From positions 1 through 18,778 of the forward strand of contig JANXWM010000071.1 in NCBI GenBank assembly GCA_025351145.1: a stretch of 18,778 nucleotides of DNA, read 5' to 3'. The notes beneath the pieces are model-generated. The model was given only the letters and a program-made list of their open reading frames with translations. It had not been told where the DNA came from and did no database searches. Shown here piece by piece: positions 1 to 8,294 of this stretch. The stretch is from Chitinophagaceae bacterium (GTDB lineage Bacteria > Bacteroidota > Bacteroidia > Chitinophagales > Chitinophagaceae). How positions within the stretch are numbered: position 1 is the stretch's first letter; the number at the start of each line of letters is the position of its first letter. The position numbers were made by a program, and so were the translations under genes.

Positions 1-70
1 TTTTATAATATTCAACAGAACTTTTCTATCAAAAAAGCATTTATACATTCCGGGAAATAAGAAAAAAAAT

Positions 71-2158
71 ATGGCACAGGAAGATAATAAAACAAGACCT
101 GATTTAACGAACAGGAATAACGATGATAAAAGTGGGAAGAAGACCCCGCGTTTTAGTATTTACTGGATTTATGGATTAATTGCTGTGATTTTAATTGGGT
201 ACCAGTTTCTCAGTTATGGAACTGCCGATTCCAGAAGTATTTCATCACTTGAATTTCAGCAGAATATGCTGGACAAGGGAGATGTTTTGAAATTAGACCT
301 TGTTATCAATAAACAAACAGTTAGAATTTATATCATCAATGATAGCTTGAAGGCAAAAGAATATTACAAGCAAAAACTTAAAGATGCAACGCTTGATGGT
401 AATATTACAGCTCCTCTTTTTGAATTTAAAGTAACAGACTGGGAAAGCTATCATACCAATATGGCAGATTTTTACAAGCAAAACCCAACGGTTAAGCCTG
501 TTGACGAAAAAGTGGTAAGTGAAGCTGAGTTGTTTGGGCCGATAGCCCAAACCATACTTACAGTACTCCTTTTTGTGGGGCTATGGGTTTTATTAATGCG
601 CAAAATGGGTGGTCCTGCAGGTGGCGGTGGGCCGGGCGGTATTTTTAATATTGGAAAATCTAAAGCCCAATTATTCGACAAGGGAGCAAAAGTAAATGTA
701 ACTTTTGCGGATGTTGCCGGTTTGGATGAGGCCAAAGTGGAAGTAATGGAAATCGTTGACTTCCTGAAAAACCCTAAAAAATATACTGCACTTGGTGGTA
801 AAATTCCAAAAGGTGCCTTATTAATTGGCCCTCCGGGTACAGGTAAAACGTTGCTGGCTAAAGCCGTTGCAGGTGAAGCACAGGTTCCTTTCTTTAGTTT
901 AAGCGGCAGTGATTTTGTTGAGATGTTTGTTGGTGTTGGTGCCAGCCGTGTACGTGACTTATTTAAAACTGCAAGAGAAAAAGCGCCATGTATTATTTTC
1001 ATAGATGAGATTGATGCTATTGGAAGGGCCCGTGGCCGCAATGCCATCATGAGTAATGATGAAAGAGAAAATACACTGAACCAACTATTGGTGGAGATGG
1101 ATGGTTTTGGCGGAGATGTAGGAGTTATTATTCTTGCGGCTACAAACAGGCCTGATGTTTTGGACAGTGCATTGCTTCGTCCGGGTCGTTTTGACAGGCA
1201 GATTTCTATAGATAAGCCGGATGTAAAAGGACGCGAAACTATCTTCCTGGTGCATTTGAAACCTATTAAAATTTCTCAAACCTTAGATATTCATAAACTC
1301 GCAGAACAAACACCTGGTTTTGCAGGTGCTGATATTGCAAATGTTTGTAATGAGGCTGCTTTGATAGCCGCAAGAAAAGGAAAAGAAGCAGTTGATATGG
1401 CTGATTTTCAGGATGCAATCGACAGGGTAATTGGTGGTTTGGAAAAGAAAAATAAAATCATTCTGCCCGAAGAAAAAGAGATCATAGCTTATCATGAAGC
1501 AGGACATGCTATATGCGGCTGGTTCCTGGAACATGCATATCCGTTATTAAAAGTTACCATTGTTCCAAGAGGTACGGCAGCGTTGGGTTATGCGCAGTAC
1601 ACACCCAAAGAACAATACCTGTACAATACCGATCAGCTGATGGATCAAATTTGCATGACGCTTGGTGGCAGGGCTAGTGAAGAAATATTCTTTGGAAAGA
1701 TTTCTACCGGTGCATCAAACGATCTGCAGCAGATTACAAGAATCGCTTATTCCATGATAACCATGTATGGCATGAGCGAGAAGATAGGCAACGTAAGTTT
1801 TTACGACCCTACACAGGAAAATACTTTTACCAAACCTTATAGCGAAGAAACAGGCAAACTGATAGATGAAGAAGTGAGGAGAATTATAGACGAAGCTTAT
1901 GAAACAACAAAAAAACTTCTGACTTTCAGAAAGGAAGAAGTTGAAAAACTGGCAAAAGAATTATTGAGAAAAGAAGTTTTGTTTAAGAGCGATGTAGAAG
2001 CTTTGATTGGTAAAAGGCCTTATGAGGAAAAAAAACTTTTAGATGTTGACACTAATGGAACAGAAGAACATCACTCAGGAAGCGGTTCTGTAAGTGAAGG
2101 TGTTCCGCCTTACGACAGTGGTATTCACATACCTCCTTTGAAATCAGAAGAAGCATGA
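71..2158 (+). CDS. ftsH: ATP-dependent zinc metalloprotease FtsH
   Basis: Membrane-anchored AAA+ protease that extracts and degrades membrane and short-lived cytosolic proteins, normally as a hexamer. Two membrane segments are visible (about residues 30-49 and 156-177) flanking an extracytoplasmic domain, followed by a glycine-rich linker (179-190). The AAA module has Walker A GPPGTGKT at 253-260, Walker B IIFIDEID at 308-315 and the second region of homology at about 357-376. The peptidase has HEAGH at 475-479 and the probable third zinc ligand Asp551. At 695 residues it is full length, with a somewhat long polar N-terminus and an acidic, poorly conserved C-terminal tail typical of the family. 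The ATG at 71 follows an A-run with no Shine-Dalgarno sequence. The stop overlaps the next start (ATGA). The 70 bases upstream show no clear promoter, so transcription may enter from outside the window. Confidence 0.98.
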   Translation: MAQEDNKTRPDLTNRNNDDKSGKKTPRFSIYWIYGLIAVILIGYQFLSYGTADSRSISSLEFQQNMLDKGDVLKLDLVINKQTVRIYIINDSLKAKEYYKQKLKDATLDGNITAPLFEFKVTDWESYHTNMADFYKQNPTVKPVDEKVVSEAELFGPIAQTILTVLLFVGLWVLLMRKMGGPAGGGGPGGIFNIGKSKAQLFDKGAKVNVTFADVAGLDEAKVEVMEIVDFLKNPKKYTALGGKIPKGALLIGPPGTGKTLLAKAVAGEAQVPFFSLSGSDFVEMFVGVGASRVRDLFKTAREKAPCIIFIDEIDAIGRARGRNAIMSNDERENTLNQLLVEMDGFGGDVGVIILAATNRPDVLDSALLRPGRFDRQISIDKPDVKGRETIFLVHLKPIKISQTLDIHKLAEQTPGFAGADIANVCNEAALIAARKGKEAVDMADFQDAIDRVIGGLEKKNKIILPEEKEIIAYHEAGHAICGWFLEHAYPLLKVTIVPRGTAALGYAQYTPKEQYLYNTDQLMDQICMTLGGRASEEIFFGKISTGASNDLQQITRIAYSMITMYGMSEKIGNVSFYDPTQENTFTKPYSEETGKLIDEEVRRIIDEAYETTKKLLTFRKEEVEKLAKELLRKEVLFKSDVEALIGKRPYEEKKLLDVDTNGTEEHHSGSGSVSEGVPPYDSGIHIPPLKSEEA

Positions 2159-2790
2159 AAGTATCCAACTCAAAAGAAACCATTTTAAAAAAGATAAGAC
2201 AGGCACTGAGCACACCAGTGCCTGTTCCGTTTCCGCTAAGTGAAGGAACAGAAAGTGTTTTTCAGCCGTCTTCGCAGGAGCTTGAAGTGGAGTTTGCCGA
2301 AAACTTTACCAAACTGCTTGGCAGGTTTTCTTTCTGCTTTAATGAAAAAGAACTTGTGCAGCAACTGCAATTGCTTTTCGAAACACGTAAATGGGAAAAT
2401 ATTTACTGCCGGGAAGATGCATTAAAGCAAACTTTATCAGCTTCAGGTTTTAAACAAACATATACAAATGATCTTCCCAATTGCGATGCATCCATTACCG
2501 GCTGCGAATGCCTCGTAGCAAGAACCGGGAGCATCGTACTCAGCAGTGCACAGCAAAGCGGCCGCACGGTAAGCGTGTATGCGCCTGTGCATATTTGCAT
2601 TGCGTACACCGATCAAATGGTATACGATATAAAAGATTCACTTAGCCTTTTAAAAAATAAATATCCCGAAAATCTCCCCTCGCTTATTACTTTGGCAACG
2701 GGCCCAAGCAGAACTGCGGATATTGAAAAAACGCTGGTCGTTGGGGTGCATGGCCCAAAAGAAGTATTTTGCTTTTTAATTGAGCGGTAA
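2155..2790 (+). CDS. LUD domain protein (LutC/YkgG-like)
   Basis: Protein of 211 residues from the LUD (lactate utilisation) family, whose members include LutC of the LutABC lactate oxidation complex. Family signatures are the central TGCECLVARTGSI stretch (116-127) and the C-terminal GPSRTADIE (183-191) with VGVHGPKE (196-203). No membrane segment or signal peptide is seen, so it should be cytosolic. The start codon overlaps the ftsH stop, so translation is probably coupled. No lutA or lutB lies beside it. A ftsH-LUD arrangement is, from my knowledge of the group, common in Bacteroidota, so a role in lactate use should not be assumed; the standalone function is unknown. An inverted repeat spans its stop codon. 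Confidence 0.88.
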   Translation: MKVSNSKETILKKIRQALSTPVPVPFPLSEGTESVFQPSSQELEVEFAENFTKLLGRFSFCFNEKELVQQLQLLFETRKWENIYCREDALKQTLSASGFKQTYTNDLPNCDASITGCECLVARTGSIVLSSAQQSGRTVSVYAPVHICIAYTDQMVYDIKDSLSLLKNKYPENLPSLITLATGPSRTADIEKTLVVGVHGPKEVFCFLIER

Positions 2791-2807
2791 ATTATTATTC
2801 GCTCAAT
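2779..2807 (+). terminator. Possible hairpin at the end of the ftsH-LUD operon
   Basis: Inverted repeat ATTGAGCG (2779-2786) and CGCTCAAT (2800-2807) with a 13-nt loop overlaps the LUD gene stop codon. It lacks a following T-run, so it is a weak terminator candidate at best. Confidence 0.3.
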
Positions 2808-2862
2808 ACAAGTCTCCTTATTATTTCGAACAAAGTAAGCAATCCCATCTTTTAGAAATACA

Positions 2863-3160
2863 TTTTTGAACCGGGCTTGAGTGTTTCATAGCATCGTTCC
2901 TTGCGTCGCACTCTTGTACACCATAACTTTTTTGAGCAAATATGTGCATCGTGTTTATAATATGCTAACCTTAATCATGCTGCTGTATAACTTTAAAAAT
3001 TATACCTTGCTGGCTCATTAATTCATTAATAAATTGCGTTATTGTTCGGCACAGCGGTACATTAAAAATTGCCATCTATATTACGGTGCTGCACTGGAAT
3101 TGCTCAATAGAATTACTAACGTACAAGAGCGCTCCCGAAGCTTCGGGAGCAAGAAAAGTT
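2863..3160. repeat. Interspersed inverted-arm repeat, copy 1 (right arm disrupted)
   Basis: This occupies most of the 428-base gap between the LUD gene and the cyclotransferase gene. The left arm runs 2863-2919, from TTTTTGAACCGGGCTT to the exact 19-mer TTGCGTCGCACTCTTGTAC at 2901-2919. The opposing arm begins at 3121 with GTACAAGAG, but a 20-bp palindrome then replaces the rest of the 19-mer. The centre holds TGCTGCACTGG (3087-3097), resembling TGTTGCACTGG in the centre of the copy at 6324. The right boundary is unclear. I see no gene in this gap; a 60-codon TTG-initiated frame at 3034-3216 is part of the repeat and has no recognisable protein. Confidence 0.8.
3131..3150. repeat. Perfect 20-bp palindrome inside repeat copy 1
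   Basis: GCTCCCGAAGCTTCGGGAGC is its own reverse complement. It follows GTACAAGAG, where other copies read TGCGACGCAA, and sequence resembling the rest of the arm (AGCAAGAAAAG) seems to resume after it. This suggests a small palindromic insertion or replacement. Confidence 0.75.
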
Positions 3161-3218
3161 TAATAGTAGTAATGCAGGCAGGCTACAAAATATTTTCAGC
3201 TAAAAAAAGGGGTTGATT

Positions 3219-3650
3219 ATGGAACAGAAAAATGATCAGTTATTCGTGTATGGTTCTTTACGCAGCGGGTTTCACCACCCGGCTTACCGGTACATAAGCC
3301 ATTATTTTTCTTTTGTATGCAACGGAAAAATACGGGGTATATTAACAGATATGGGCGAATACCCTGCCGCAACACCCACAACAGCGGAATCATTTATAAC
3401 CGGCGAATTATATACCATTAACAATGAGGATGAATTTTCATGGGCCATTGGGCAGCTTGATGATTACGAAGGTGTAAATGCAGAGGAGGAAGAAGATCCC
3501 TTATTCCGCAGAGAATTAACGCATGTTATAACCGATGGCAATAAGGAAGTTCATGCCTGGGTTTACTGGTTCAATGGCGATACAGCAGGCAAGCCTGTAA
3601 TTAAATCCGGAGATGTGCTGGAATATTTTCAACAGAAAAATAAACAGTAA
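3219..3650 (+). CDS. Gamma-glutamylcyclotransferase-like (AIG2/GGCT fold) protein
   Basis: Small cytosolic protein of 143 residues with the GGCT-fold signature VYGSLR near the N-terminus (10-15) and the LDDYEGV segment (80-86). The glutamate of that segment (Glu84) matches the position of the catalytic acid in this superfamily. Members release 5-oxoproline from gamma-glutamyl peptides or amines; the substrate here cannot be read from sequence. A TTG codon six bases upstream (3213) would add two residues; I prefer the ATG at 3219. The gene ends three bases before lpxH, so the two are very probably co-transcribed. The acidic run at 89-93 is a local peculiarity. Confidence 0.85.
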   Translation: MEQKNDQLFVYGSLRSGFHHPAYRYISHYFSFVCNGKIRGILTDMGEYPAATPTTAESFITGELYTINNEDEFSWAIGQLDDYEGVNAEEEEDPLFRRELTHVITDGNKEVHAWVYWFNGDTAGKPVIKSGDVLEYFQQKNKQ

Positions 3651-3653
3651 GGA

Positions 3654-4412
3654 ATGAACATTGCACCCGGCAAAAAAATTTATTTTCTTTCTGACTTTCA
3701 CCTCGGCGTTCCAGATTATGAGAGCAGCTTAGTGCGTGAAAAAAAAGTAGTTGCTTTTCTTGAAAGCATACGCCACGATGCCGCAGAAATATTCATAGTT
3801 GGCGATATGTTCGATTTCTGGTACGAATATAAAACTGTAGTGCCCAAAGGTTATACAAGGCTGCTTGGCAAACTTGCAGCAATAACAGACAGCGGCATTC
3901 CTATTCATTTTTTTATGGGTAACCACGATATGTGGATGAATGGTTATTTTGAAAAAGAGCTGAATATACCTGTTTATCATGAACCCCAAATTTTTGAATA
4001 CAGCGGTAAAGAATTTTACATTGGGCATGGTGATGGCTTAGGCCCCGGCGATCACAAATATAAATTTCTGAAAAAAATTTTCAGGAGTAAAACATGTAAA
4101 TGGTTTTTTGGCCAGTTGCACCCAACCTGGGGTATAGGCATTGCAAATTATTTTAGCCGCAAGAGCAGGATAAAAACAATGCAGAGCGATAAAAAGTTTT
4201 TAGGCGAAGACAAAGAATGGCTCATCATTTATTGCAGGGAAGTATTGGCAAAAAAACATTATGACTTTTTTATTTTCGGCCACAGGCATTTTCCGATGGA
4301 CTATACGTTAAATAACAAAAGCCGCTATATAAATCTTGGCGACTGGATACGCGATTTTACTTATGCCGTTTTTGATGGCAGTGATATGCAACTTAAAAAA
4401 TGGGAAAATTAA
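3654..4412 (+). CDS. lpxH: UDP-2,3-diacylglucosamine diphosphatase (LpxH family)
   Basis: Calcineurin-like metallophosphoesterase of 252 residues that should convert UDP-2,3-diacylglucosamine to lipid X in lipid A synthesis, at the inner face of the cytoplasmic membrane. The metal-binding motifs are complete and in order: SDFHLG (13-18), GDMFDFW (50-56), GNHDMW (89-94), GHGDG (124-128) and GHRHFP (209-214). There is no signal peptide. Length fits the family (about 240-260). The ATG lies three bases after the preceding stop, and the 3' end overlaps the next gene by 13 bases. The motif set cannot fully exclude a different UDP-sugar or nucleotide substrate, but the DFHLG...DFW pattern with GHRH favours LpxH. 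Confidence 0.9.
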   Translation: MNIAPGKKIYFLSDFHLGVPDYESSLVREKKVVAFLESIRHDAAEIFIVGDMFDFWYEYKTVVPKGYTRLLGKLAAITDSGIPIHFFMGNHDMWMNGYFEKELNIPVYHEPQIFEYSGKEFYIGHGDGLGPGDHKYKFLKKIFRSKTCKWFFGQLHPTWGIGIANYFSRKSRIKTMQSDKKFLGEDKEWLIIYCREVLAKKHYDFFIFGHRHFPMDYTLNNKSRYINLGDWIRDFTYAVFDGSDMQLKKWEN

Positions 4413-5218
4413 CCGCCATACTGTTTTGTATTATTTTTTTTATGCCTGCAGCCAATGCAGCTGGCGATACAACTTTGCAGCTGCAGTATGAAAAAAAAAT
4501 AGAGGGTAACTTCTCTAATTTTTATACTGATAATCTCGGCAATATTTTTCTTGTTATCCAAAAAAATCAGGTAAAAAAATTAAATCAAAATTTTGATTCA
4601 GTTGCTGTGTTCAACAATGTAAGGCGCTACGGCGATATCTACCTGCTCGATGTAAACAACCCTTTAAAAATAGCCGTTTACTACAAAGATTTTACCACGC
4701 TGCTTGTACTGGACCGTTACCTTAATACACGAAACACAATTGATTTGCGCACAGCAGGTATAATGCAGGCGAAAGCCGTAACACAGAGCTACGACAATAA
4801 TTACTGGGTATTTGATGAACTGGATAACGCCATTAAAAAGATTGATGACAATGGAAACGTTTTGCTTCAATCACCCGACTTCCGAATTTTATTTTCTGAG
4901 CCATACAGCCCTTCAAAAATGATTGATGCAGATGGATTGTTGTATTTATACGATGAAAAAAAGGGCTGGCTGGTATTTGATTATTACGGTACATACAAAC
5001 AACATATTGATGTTCCCGGCTGGAAAGATGTGCATGCAGAAAATGATAATGTCTCCGGCCATGATTCCCTGTATTTTTATGCGCACAACAGAAAAACATT
5101 CAGTGAGATTAAGGTAGCCGCCAACATTAACTTTGCACAGGCTGTTAAAATACAGCGGCGTTTAAACAGGGTATTTGTACTAACAGCGGATGGTTTATCT
5201 GTTTACCGCATCATGTAA
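4400..5218 (+). CDS. Exported hypothetical protein, probable beta-propeller
   Basis: Protein of 272 residues with a hydrophobic N-terminal signal peptide (about 4-20) ending in an ANA|A-type cleavage site. The mature part is rich in beta-prone segments with recurring aspartate/asparagine-glycine turns (TDNLGNIF, DDNGNVLL, DADGLLYLY, TADGLSVY), which suggests an NHL/YWTD-like propeller; this is inference from pattern, not a recognised domain. It overlaps lpxH by 13 bases and sits 10 bases before the mscS gene, so it belongs to this envelope-related operon. A periplasmic or outer-membrane-associated role is plausible, but no catalytic residues can be assigned. Confidence 0.85.
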   Translation: MGKLTAILFCIIFFMPAANAAGDTTLQLQYEKKIEGNFSNFYTDNLGNIFLVIQKNQVKKLNQNFDSVAVFNNVRRYGDIYLLDVNNPLKIAVYYKDFTTLLVLDRYLNTRNTIDLRTAGIMQAKAVTQSYDNNYWVFDELDNAIKKIDDNGNVLLQSPDFRILFSEPYSPSKMIDADGLLYLYDEKKGWLVFDYYGTYKQHIDVPGWKDVHAENDNVSGHDSLYFYAHNRKTFSEIKVAANINFAQAVKIQRRLNRVFVLTADGLSVYRIM

Positions 5219-5228
5219 ATAAAAAGCA

Positions 5229-6320
5229 ATGAAAGATATCCTTCAAACGCAGTTCCTCGGCAATACTATAGCATTGTATCTTGAAGTATTTGGCGTTATC
5301 GTTATCGCTTTTATTATTAAACGCATTCTTTCAAAATATTTTGCCGGTCTCATTTTCAGGCTGTTTTCAAAGCCAGGCAAATCTTTTCATAAGAAAGAAT
5401 TTATTGATCTTATTATCGGGCCGCTTGATGACTTTATCTTTTTTCTCATCATTATTATTTCGCTGGATAAATTATCAATGCCTGCGGAATTAAATATTAC
5501 TTTTTACAAAGCATCAATAAAAGACATCCTTGATGCTGTTGTGCATACCGTGCTCATATACCTGTTCATCCGGCTTTGCGTAAGGTTTGTAAAGTATGTG
5601 GCCATTATTTTTGAAGAAAAGGCAAACCTTACTACTGATCAAAGCGACAACCAACTCGTTGTTTTCTTTCGCGATTTTTTTAAAGTGATCATTTACATTA
5701 TTGGCGTAATGCTGCTGCTCCGCTTTACATTTAATTACGATATAAGTAAACTCATCACCGGCCTAAGCCTTGTGGGAGCAGCCATTGCTTTAGCCACAAA
5801 AGAAAGCCTTGAAAATCTTATTGCTTCTTTCATTATTTTCTTCGATAAACCCTTTACCACAGGCGATCTTGTAAAAGTGCAGGGCTTTACCGGAACTGTA
5901 GAAAAAATAGGGTTGCGCAGTACCCGTATCCGCACCGATCATAAAACATATATCACTGTTCCAAACAAACAAATGGTTGATACAATCCTCGATAATATTT
6001 CGCTGCGTACACAACGCAGGGCCGAAATAAAATTAGAGATAGATTTATCGGCAACGGCTGCACAGCTAAAAGAAATTATTCCTGCAATAAAAAATATTTT
6101 GCAGCAGGAAGCCATAGAAACCAGTACTGTTTTTTTAAGCGATACCGGCAAAAACGCACACATTATTTCTGTTGAATATTATACAGGCATGCACCAAACC
6201 CTCAGCGATTTTATAGCATTGCGCGAAGCCATAAATTTTGCTGTTATTGACCTGCTCAATAAAAACAATATTGAATTAGCCGGGGCAAGTACCGATGTGG
6301 TAGTTAAACAAAAAGTATAA
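5229..6320 (+). CDS. MscS-family mechanosensitive ion channel
   Basis: Inner-membrane channel of 363 residues expected to open on membrane tension and release solutes during hypo-osmotic shock. Hydrophobic segments lie at about 12-32, 62-80, 99-124 and 148-168. The pore helix and the start of the beta domain follow at 173-207 (GLSLVGAAIALATKESL, then FIIFFDKPFTTGDLVKV). The MscS hallmark region continues with GTVEKIGLRSTRIRT (222-236) and VPN (244-246). It is longer than E. coli MscS (286 residues) because of additional N-terminal membrane helices. It is the last gene of the operon, 10 bases after the exported protein. The repeat element starts immediately after its stop codon. Confidence 0.93.
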   Translation: MKDILQTQFLGNTIALYLEVFGVIVIAFIIKRILSKYFAGLIFRLFSKPGKSFHKKEFIDLIIGPLDDFIFFLIIIISLDKLSMPAELNITFYKASIKDILDAVVHTVLIYLFIRLCVRFVKYVAIIFEEKANLTTDQSDNQLVVFFRDFFKVIIYIIGVMLLLRFTFNYDISKLITGLSLVGAAIALATKESLENLIASFIIFFDKPFTTGDLVKVQGFTGTVEKIGLRSTRIRTDHKTYITVPNKQMVDTILDNISLRTQRRAEIKLEIDLSATAAQLKEIIPAIKNILQQEAIETSTVFLSDTGKNAHIISVEYYTGMHQTLSDFIALREAINFAVIDLLNKNNIELAGASTDVVVKQKV

Positions 6321-6323
6321 TTT

Positions 6324-6526
6324 TTTTTGAACCGGACCGCAGAAATTCTATGAAGCTTTACTTGCGTCGCACTCTTGTACGTTCGTAACTTCTTTGATCT
6401 TAAGGTTCGGTTTCTGCAGCATGTTGCACTGGCGGGTACGGCTGTTGAAAGCTGCTGTATATTCTGCTGTAAAAGTGTGCGACGCAAGAGACGATGCCAC
6501 AAAGAAATAAATGCCGGGTTCATAAA
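6324..6526. repeat. Interspersed inverted-arm repeat, copy 2
   Basis: Nearly fills the 216-base gap between the convergent mscS and methyltransferase genes. The left arm is 6324-6380, from TTTTTGAACCGGACC to the exact 19-mer at 6362-6380. The opposing arm starts near 6473 with AAGTGTGCGACGCAA and ends at 6513-6526 with GCCGGGTTCATAAA. The centre contains GGCTGTTGAAAGCTG (6440-6454), which recurs exactly in copy 4. No target-site duplication is evident to me at its ends. Confidence 0.88.
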
Positions 6527-6536
6527 TTTTCTTTCT

Positions 6537-7337
6537 TTACAATAAACTTTTTACAGCTTTAACTGAATACATCATAGGGATTTTATTTTCTAAACCGGCT
6601 ATACGCCAAAAGCCATCTTCGCCCTTTACCGTTTTATTAAAGCAGTTGTAATTACTGTAACTAAACTCATTAAAATGCTGAATGTTTAAGCCATATTTTA
6701 TTAAAGCATTCAGCACCTCGCTTATGCTGTGGTTCCATGAGTATTCGCTGTAATGAATGTCCGCATCCCTGTTGGTGTAAGTGCCGGTTTGCTCTTCAGC
6801 AATAACCGATTCGTTGTGATAATGATATTTAATAAAAGTAAAATTATCGTCCATCATCCAAACTACGGGGTGAAACTCAACCATATAAAATATGCCACAG
6901 GGCTTTAATGATTTTGCAGTTACCTCAGCCCACTTATCCAGATCGGGCAGCCAGCCAATAACGCCATAAGAAGTAAATACAATATCAAATTGTGCATGAA
7001 CGTTCTGTGGTGTATCGTATACGTTGCAACAAATAAAATTTGCCGGTATATCGAGTTCAGCACTCAGTTGTTTTGCAGTGTTTATTGCTTCATCGGAGAA
7101 GTCGACCCCTGTTACTATTGCACCCTCACTTGCCCAGCTCAAAGTATCCATTCCGAAATGGCATTGCAGATGCAAAAGGCTTTTGCCTTTTACGTTTCCT
7201 AATTCTTCGAGTTCTGTTTTATTAAGTGAAGATTTGCCTGCTTTAAAAGAAGGAAGATCGTAGAATTCAGAGTCTTTATGAACGGTGGTTCTTTTGTTCC
7301 AGGCTTCTTTGTTTACATCGAAGTATTGCTGTTCCAT
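6537..7337 (-). CDS. Class I SAM-dependent methyltransferase
   Basis: Soluble protein of 266 residues with a Rossmann-type methyltransferase core. Motif I is the LLHLQCHFGMDTLSWA segment (54-69), an acidic residue ends strand 2 in VTGVDFS (75-81), and FDIVFTSYGVIGWL follows as the motif IV region. The LHLQCHFGxDTL form of motif I marks a distinct bacterial methyltransferase subgroup whose substrates are, to my knowledge, unassigned. The C-terminal third is rich in aromatic residues and probably forms a substrate lid. The start lies just downstream of the tsf terminator, so expression depends either on read-through or on a promoter I could not identify. It converges with mscS. Confidence 0.88.
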   Translation of the reverse strand: MEQQYFDVNKEAWNKRTTVHKDSEFYDLPSFKAGKSSLNKTELEELGNVKGKSLLHLQCHFGMDTLSWASEGAIVTGVDFSDEAINTAKQLSAELDIPANFICCNVYDTPQNVHAQFDIVFTSYGVIGWLPDLDKWAEVTAKSLKPCGIFYMVEFHPVVWMMDDNFTFIKYHYHNESVIAEEQTGTYTNRDADIHYSEYSWNHSISEVLNALIKYGLNIQHFNEFSYSNYNCFNKTVKGEDGFWRIAGLENKIPMMYSVKAVKSLL

Positions 7338-7350
7338 ATTGTAAAAATAA

Positions 7351-7382
7351 AAAAGGGAATGATCTTAAGATCATTCCCTTTT
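7351..7382 (-). terminator. Intrinsic terminator of tsf (perfect 32-bp palindrome)
   Basis: A perfect palindrome with half-site AAAAGGGAATGATCTT. On the reverse strand it is followed by a T-rich tract (TTTTTTATTTTTAC counted with the end of the stem). It begins 22 bases after the tsf stop and ends 13 bases before the methyltransferase start. The position suits a strong terminator, which would leave the methyltransferase dependent on leakage or on its own start signal. Confidence 0.85.
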
Positions 7383-7404
7383 AATTTATAAATCGATTGA
7401 ACAA

Positions 7405-8247
7405 TTATCCTAAAGCCACACGCTTAAATTCTATTACTTTTAAATCACTTCCAACACTCTTCAAATATTCTGCTACACTCTTAGACGGATCTTTTACAAA
7501 AGCCTGTGCAAGTAAAGTTTGTTCTTTAAAGAAAGCATTCAGTTTACCTTCAGCTATTTTACCAATCATCTCATCGGGTTTGCCTGCCATTTTAGGATCA
7601 GCTTTCATTGTTTCTACAACAATCGCTCTTTCTCTTTCAATGGTTGAAGCTGGTATGCTTTCAGCATCTACAGCCAATGGATTCATTGCAGCAATCTGCA
7701 TGGCCACATCTTTACCGGCTTCGGCTGCTTCTTTGCTTAAACCAACCAATACACCCATACGGTATGCACCATGTATGTATGACGCAACATAAGCAGCTTC
7801 GATTCTTTCGAACCTTGCAATACCTATTTTTTCACCAATAGAAGCTAATTTATCATTGATCATGTCAGATACCTTGGATCCGCCAATCACTACTTCGCTT
7901 AATTCTTCTGCGCTTTTTACGTCGTTAGCCACAGCTGCATCGGCGATGCTTTGTGTAAAAGCAACGAAGTCGGCATTCTTACTTACAAAATCTGTTTCGC
8001 AGCTTATGCAAACTATAAACCCGGTTTTATTATCAGCAGATGTTTTTGCGATGATCACACCTTCTTTGGCTTCACGGTCGCTGCGTTTTGCGGCAACTTT
8101 CTGGCCCTGTTTGCGCAACCAGTCGATGGCTGCTTCAAAATCACCGTTAGTTTCTGTTAATGCTTTACGGCAATCTAACATACCGGCACCTGTTGCCTGG
8201 CGTAGTTTGTTGATGTCTGCGGCTGTGATAGCTACTGTTGTTGACAT
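7405..8247 (-). CDS. tsf: Translation elongation factor Ts
   Basis: Guanine nucleotide exchange factor for EF-Tu, cytosolic, 280 residues. The N-terminal UBA-like domain (about 1-45) contains the family stretch LRQATGAGMLDCRKAL (15-30). The core has the conserved SCETDFVSKN (82-91), whose aspartate and phenylalanine contact the EF-Tu nucleotide site. Length is normal. In most bacteria tsf is directly behind rpsB. Here the two are separated by 272 bases containing an rpsB terminator, a repeat arm and a probable separate promoter, so tsf is likely uncoupled at least in part from the ribosomal protein transcript. A strong palindromic terminator follows. Confidence 0.97.
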   Translation of the reverse strand: MSTTVAITAADINKLRQATGAGMLDCRKALTETNGDFEAAIDWLRKQGQKVAAKRSDREAKEGVIIAKTSADNKTGFIVCISCETDFVSKNADFVAFTQSIADAAVANDVKSAEELSEVVIGGSKVSDMINDKLASIGEKIGIARFERIEAAYVASYIHGAYRMGVLVGLSKEAAEAGKDVAMQIAAMNPLAVDAESIPASTIERERAIVVETMKADPKMAGKPDEMIGKIAEGKLNAFFKEQTLLAQAFVKDPSKSVAEYLKSVGSDLKVIEFKRVALG

Positions 8248-8294
8248 ATATTTTTATTTTGAAATTTTGAATCAATATTTGTTGAAACGGTTTG

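Noticed and set aside
472..1050. 192-codon reverse frame within ftsH
   Set aside because: Antisense shadow of the conserved AAA domain.
2155..2790. LUD gene as part of a lactate utilisation operon
   Set aside because: No lutA or lutB neighbour; it is coupled to ftsH instead.
3034..3216. 60-codon forward reading frame with TTG start
   Set aside because: It lies in the repeat element, crosses the palindrome, and has no recognisable protein features.
7397..7792. Long forward frame opposite tsf
   Set aside because: Antisense shadow of the clearly conserved EF-Ts gene.
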